Positions 60,707 through 64,000 of a stretch of 64,000 nucleotides of DNA are shown one piece after another (position 1 is the first letter of the stretch; the number at the start of each line of letters is the position of its first letter). The position numbers and the translations under genes were made by a program. The notes under the pieces were generated by a model. The model was given only the letters and a program-made list of their open reading frames with translations. It searched no databases and was not told the DNA's origin. Source of the DNA: Flavobacterium enshiense (GTDB lineage: Bacteria > Bacteroidota > Bacteroidia > Flavobacteriales > Flavobacteriaceae); NCBI RefSeq assembly GCF_022836875.1, contig NZ_CP090376.1:868001-932000 (forward strand), given 5' to 3'.

Positions 60707-62053
60707 ATGTTTAAAAAAATATTAATCGCAAACAGGGGAGAGATTGCACTTCGTGTGATTAGAACCTGTAAAGAAATGGGAATCAAAACGGTTGCGGTTT
60801 ATTCTACAGTTGATGCGGAAAGCTTGCACGTTAAGTTTGCCGATGAAGCAGTATGTATCGGACCTGCACCCAGTAATCTTTCCTATTTAAAGATGTCAAA
60901 TATCATTGCAGCTGCAGAAATAACTAATGCAGACGCAATTCACCCGGGTTACGGGTTCCTTTCTGAGAATGCTAAATTCTCCAGAATCTGTCAGGAACAC
61001 AATATCAAATTTATTGGTGCATCTCCTGAGATGATTGACAAAATGGGAGATAAGGCTACGGCTAAAGCTACCATGAAAGCAGCTGGTGTTCCTTGCGTAC
61101 CGGGTTCTGACGGTATCCTGGAAGATTTTAAACAAGCTAAAAAAGTAGCTAAAGAAATCGGATACCCGGTGATGATGAAAGCTACTGCCGGTGGTGGTGG
61201 TAAAGGGATGCGTGCTATCTGGAAAGAAGAAGAGCTTGAAAAAGCTTGGGAAAGCGCTCGTATGGAAGCTGCAGCAGCATTCGGTAATGATGGTATGTAC
61301 ATGGAAAAACTTATCGAAGAGCCTCGTCACATCGAGATTCAGGTGGTAGGGGATTCGTATGGAAAAGCATGTCACCTTTCGGAAAGAGACTGTTCGGTAC
61401 AACGTCGTCATCAAAAATTAACGGAAGAAACACCTTCTCCGTTCATGACGGATGAATTACGTGAAAAAATGGGTGAAGCTGCGGTTAAAGCTGCAGAATA
61501 TATCAAATACGAAGGAGCCGGTACTGTTGAGTTCTTAGTGGACAAACACAGAAACTTCTACTTCATGGAAATGAACACGCGTATTCAGGTAGAGCATCCA
61601 ATCACTGAGCAGGTTATCGATTATGACTTGATTCGTGAGCAGATTATGGTAGCAGCAGGGGTGCCTATTTCAGGTAAAAACTACTTGCCGCAATTACACT
61701 CTATCGAATGCCGTATCAACGCGGAAGATCCTTACAATGATTTCCGTCCGTCTCCAGGTAAAATTACAGTTTTACACGCACCGGGAGGACACGGAGTTCG
61801 TTTGGATACTCACGTTTATGCAGGATACACAATCCCGTCAAATTACGATTCAATGATTGCGAAGTTGATCACGACTGCGCAAACCAGAGAAGAGGCAATC
61901 AATAAAATGAAACGTGCTTTGGATGAATTCGTAATCGAAGGGATAAAAACTACGATTCCGTTCCACAGACAATTGATGGATGAGCCGGATTATGTTGCCG
62001 GAAATTATACCACCAAGTTTATGGAATCTTTCAAAATGAAAGAGCTTAATTAA
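60707..62053 (+). CDS. accC: Biotin carboxylase subunit of acetyl-CoA carboxylase
   Basis: The 448-residue ATP-grasp enzyme carboxylates biotin using bicarbonate. It has [21 protein letters not shown] at the N-terminus, the glycine-rich loop [43 protein letters not shown] and [18 protein letters not shown], with catalytic Glu, Asn and Arg. Length is normal. It ends in a GAAA-loop terminator. Confidence 0.97.
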   Translation: MFKKILIANRGEIALRVIRTCKEMGIKTVAVYSTVDAESLHVKFADEAVCIGPAPSNLSYLKMSNIIAAAEITNADAIHPGYGFLSENAKFSRICQEHNIKFIGASPEMIDKMGDKATAKATMKAAGVPCVPGSDGILEDFKQAKKVAKEIGYPVMMKATAGGGGKGMRAIWKEEELEKAWESARMEAAAAFGNDGMYMEKLIEEPRHIEIQVVGDSYGKACHLSERDCSVQRRHQKLTEETPSPFMTDELREKMGEAAVKAAEYIKYEGAGTVEFLVDKHRNFYFMEMNTRIQVEHPITEQVIDYDLIREQIMVAAGVPISGKNYLPQLHSIECRINAEDPYNDFRPSPGKITVLHAPGGHGVRLDTHVYAGYTIPSNYDSMIAKLITTAQTREEAINKMKRALDEFVIEGIKTTIPFHRQLMDEPDYVAGNYTTKFMESFKMKELN

Positions 62054-62061
62054 TAAAAAGT

Positions 62062-62088
62062 AACCCAGTCGAAAGATTGGGTTTTTTT
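62062..62088 (+). terminator. Terminator of the fabH-accB-accC cluster
   Basis: AACCCAGTC and GATTGGGTT pair around GAAA with one wobble, followed by T residues. Confidence 0.88.
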
Positions 62089-62155
62089 ATTTGTAAAGGC
62101 GTATATTTGATTGTTAGTGACTCATCTGAGACAACACTTCTTTAAGATAAACGAT

Positions 62156-63271
62156 ATGGCTAATCAAAAGAAAATAGTAAAGCGAATGATGAGATTCCTT
62201 TTATTGCTTATATGCGTATGTTTTTCTTCTTGCAAGGGACAGAACAAGTCTGAAAATAGTATCAGTAGTACAACTGACAAGGAAACTATTAAGAGCGCCA
62301 ACAAATTCAAAACTAATTCAGCAACCGAAATCGACAAAAACATTCGGAGTATCTTTCAGGATAAAAATGGCAATTATTGGTTTGGCACAAATGGAGCCGG
62401 TGTGTATCGCTACGATGGTACAACATTGATACAACTTACTGAGAAAGACGGACTGTCTAATAATCAAGTTCAAAGTATTCAAGAAGACAAATTCGGAAAC
62501 ATTTGGTTTGGCACAGGTTTATTCCGCGTCAGCCGTTTTGATGGAAAAACTTTTACCACGCTCATCAATCATTTAAATGATAGTTCTGTCAACAATTGGA
62601 AAATAGAACCTGACGACCTGTGGTTCTATGCCGGAGGTGGAGTTTTTCGCTATAGCAACAATTCACTTAAATATTTGCCTTTGGCGGAGACTGGTCATAA
62701 GTCTGGAAATCCACAAAATTCTCCCTTCAACCTTAGTCCCTACGCGGTATATTCTATTCTGAAAGATAAAAAAGGAAATCTTTGGTTTGGCACTCAGGCT
62801 AAAGGGGTTTGTCGATATGATGGAAAATCGTTCATGTGGTTTACTGAAAAAGGTCTGAGTGGTCCGGCAGTACTTAGTTTGTTTGAAGATAGTAAAGGGA
62901 ACATTTGGTTTGGAAATAATGGTGCCGGTCTATTTAGATATGACGGCAAATCGTTAGTCAATTTTACAGAAGAAAAGGAACTTGGTAATAAAGAATTTAG
63001 GGCTTCAGGTAAAGCAGGTTTAGGTACCTTGGCTCGTATTTATTCTATAAACGAAGACAGCAATGGAAGCCTTTGGGTTGGAACCGTTGATGCCGGTGTT
63101 TGGAGATATAATGGGAATGACTTAACTAATTATACCACAAAAGATGGATTGACCAGTAATGCCGTAAACACGATTTATAAAGATAAAAAAGGCGACCTTT
63201 GGTTTGGAACAGACGAAAATGGTGTATGTAAATTCAATGGAAAATCTTTTACTGAGTTTGTTCCAAAATAA
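62156..63271 (+). CDS. Seven-repeat beta-propeller lipoprotein
   Basis: The preferred ATG gives 371 residues with a lipoprotein signal: MMRFLLLLICVCFSSCK, lipidated Cys about 26. After a linker there are seven propeller repeats of the two-component-regulator type, each with a GNxWFGTxxxGVxRYDG-like strand pair; the third (DDLWFYAGGGVFRYS) is degenerate. Elsewhere such repeats form the sensor of hybrid histidine kinases, but here there is no Y_Y_Y, transmembrane or kinase part. A single seven-bladed periplasmic or surface ligand-binding propeller is inferred. A TTG at 62111 in frame is less likely as start. Confidence 0.8.
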   Translation: MANQKKIVKRMMRFLLLLICVCFSSCKGQNKSENSISSTTDKETIKSANKFKTNSATEIDKNIRSIFQDKNGNYWFGTNGAGVYRYDGTTLIQLTEKDGLSNNQVQSIQEDKFGNIWFGTGLFRVSRFDGKTFTTLINHLNDSSVNNWKIEPDDLWFYAGGGVFRYSNNSLKYLPLAETGHKSGNPQNSPFNLSPYAVYSILKDKKGNLWFGTQAKGVCRYDGKSFMWFTEKGLSGPAVLSLFEDSKGNIWFGNNGAGLFRYDGKSLVNFTEEKELGNKEFRASGKAGLGTLARIYSINEDSNGSLWVGTVDAGVWRYNGNDLTNYTTKDGLTSNAVNTIYKDKKGDLWFGTDENGVCKFNGKSFTEFVPK

Positions 63272-63310
63272 GAAGCAAAATCCGTCACCTATTAAATTAG
63301 GTGGTGTTTA

Positions 63311-63322
63311 TTACCGGTAATT
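63311..63322. repeat. 12-bp palindrome ATTACCGGTAAT upstream of the HD-domain gene
   Basis: A perfect palindrome about 55 bp upstream of the start codon, next to a weak CACCTA/TAGGTG hairpin. A binding site is possible but unsupported. Confidence 0.3.
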
Positions 63323-63374
63323 TTAACCGACCTCACTTCAACAGTAGAATTCTCTTGAAAATTATTATTGGACT

Positions 63375-63965
63375 ATGCAGACTGAAAATTTATTAAAACA
63401 AGTAGCTTTCATAAAAGAGATTGACAAGCTTAAATACATTCAACGTAAAACTAAATTATTCAACAGCGACAGACGCGAAAACGACGCAGAACACAGTTGG
63501 CATTTGGCAATGATGACGATTGTGTTAGCAGAACATTCTGACAAACCAATAGATGTTCTCAAAGTTTTGAAAATGGTTTTAATGCACGACATTGTAGAAA
63601 TTGATGCCGGTGATACGTTTATTTACGACACACAAAAAAATCACACAAATACCGATGAGGAGCTTATTGCAGCGAAACGAATATTTGGGCTTTTACCAAA
63701 AGAACAAGCAGAAGAATTTATAGTAATTTGGCAGGAATTTGAAGAGGGTATTACAGATGAGGCAAAATTTGCAAAATCAATGGACAGATTTGAGCCATTA
63801 CTTCAAAATGTCTCCAATAATGGTGGAACGTGGGCGGAATTTAATGTGCCTTATCAAAAAGTTTATGACAAGAAAAAAGCAATTAAAGACGGTTCCGCTG
63901 TAATCTGGGAATATGCCGAGAATTTGATCAATGAAAGTGTGGACATGGGAATCCTCAAAAAATAA
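63375..63965 (+). CDS. HD-domain phosphohydrolase (YfbR/HDDC2-like)
   Basis: The 196-residue protein has the HD metal ligands in NDAEHSWHLAMM (first His near residue 36), the HD pair in VLMHDIVEIDAGDTF and a distal Asp in SMDRFEPLL. The layout matches YfbR/HDDC2 5'-deoxynucleotidases, which remove phosphate from dNMPs. The first 20 residues (LLKQVAFIKEIDKLKYIQR) also fit. It is cytosolic and monocistronic at the window's end. Confidence 0.87.
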   Translation: MQTENLLKQVAFIKEIDKLKYIQRKTKLFNSDRRENDAEHSWHLAMMTIVLAEHSDKPIDVLKVLKMVLMHDIVEIDAGDTFIYDTQKNHTNTDEELIAAKRIFGLLPKEQAEEFIVIWQEFEEGITDEAKFAKSMDRFEPLLQNVSNNGGTWAEFNVPYQKVYDKKKAIKDGSAVIWEYAENLINESVDMGILKK

Positions 63966-64000
63966 ATTTATTTACGAAGAAGGAAAACTGCTATACCATT

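Noticed and set aside
63284..63310. CACCTA/TAGGTG hairpin after the propeller gene as terminator
   Set aside because: The stem is only six pairs, with a T tract that is short and interrupted; too weak to call.
1..64000. CRISPR arrays, insertion sequences, prophage genes, toxin-antitoxin pairs, TPP/FMN/SAM/glycine riboswitches
   Set aside because: I looked for repeat-spacer periodicity, transposase or integrase motifs, phage structural genes and leader structures before thiL, ribE, metG and kbl, and saw none.

Overview
The window looks like a chromosome segment from a member of the Flavobacteriaceae (Bacteroidota), close to Flavobacterium. The evidence is a secreted protease with a type IX secretion C-terminal domain, a PID-CTERM sorting signal, an IPExxxVDY-family gene, a three-gene succinate dehydrogenase with a single cytochrome b subunit, a eukaryote-like single-chain glycyl-tRNA synthetase, AT-rich intergenic DNA, and promoters of the Bacteroidota type (TTG, about 19-20 bases, TAnnTTTG) instead of -35/-10 boxes. 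I see no phage, insertion sequence, CRISPR array or rRNA operon. There is one tRNA gene. Most of the content is housekeeping.

Layout. 1-1600: an edge-truncated DinB/YfiT-like gene, a short ssb with an iterated motif upstream, and a frameshifted HRDC-domain gene. 1.6-5.3 kb (minus): metG, a HAD hydrolase and a histone-deacetylase-like hydrolase. 5.5-10.9 kb (plus): LD-carboxypeptidase, YraN, an ACT-domain protein, a secreted reprolysin-like metalloprotease, a small membrane protein and an RlpA-like protein. 10.9-13.2 kb: CYTH phosphatase, an NAD(P)-binding protein and dinB. 13.2-18.5 kb (minus): acpP-fabF-rnc, then an IPExxxVDY gene-pyk-Bax inhibitor-like gene. 18.7-23.3 kb (plus): purN, rnhA, a START-domain protein, a sugar kinase and purF. 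23.3-24.4 kb: a tandemly duplicated putative small RNA locus, then sodA (minus). 24.5-34.3 kb (plus): an AddA-like helicase-nuclease, kbl, an OmpA porin, an AddB-like nuclease and a small ABC pair. 34.3-36.5 kb (minus): an alpha/beta hydrolase and aminopeptidase P. 36.8-41.3 kb (plus): sdhCAB and a nitrilase-family amidase. 41.4-51 kb: an Ig-like lipoprotein, comF, an unknown anchored protein, glyS, thiL, lepA and a BrkB protein. 50.7-57 kb: dusB, a MATE transporter, a LolE-type permease, rbfA, methylmalonyl-CoA epimerase, tRNA(CAT), a PID-CTERM miniprotein and ribE. 57-64 kb (plus): pdxA, yceD-rpmF-fabH-accB-accC, a seven-repeat propeller lipoprotein and an HD phosphohydrolase.

Functional links. 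Fatty-acid synthesis is represented twice (acpP/fabF and yceD/rpmF/fabH/accBC), purine synthesis by purN and purF, double-strand-break processing by the AddAB-like pair, and respiration by sdhCAB. The most unusual signal is at 23.35-23.70 kb. Two copies of a 70-base sequence are identical. Each begins with a hairpin, ends in a GCAA-loop terminator, and is preceded by its own TTG-N20-TAnATTCG promoter whose spacer has diverged. This suggests a duplicated, constrained small RNA that I cannot assign to a known family.
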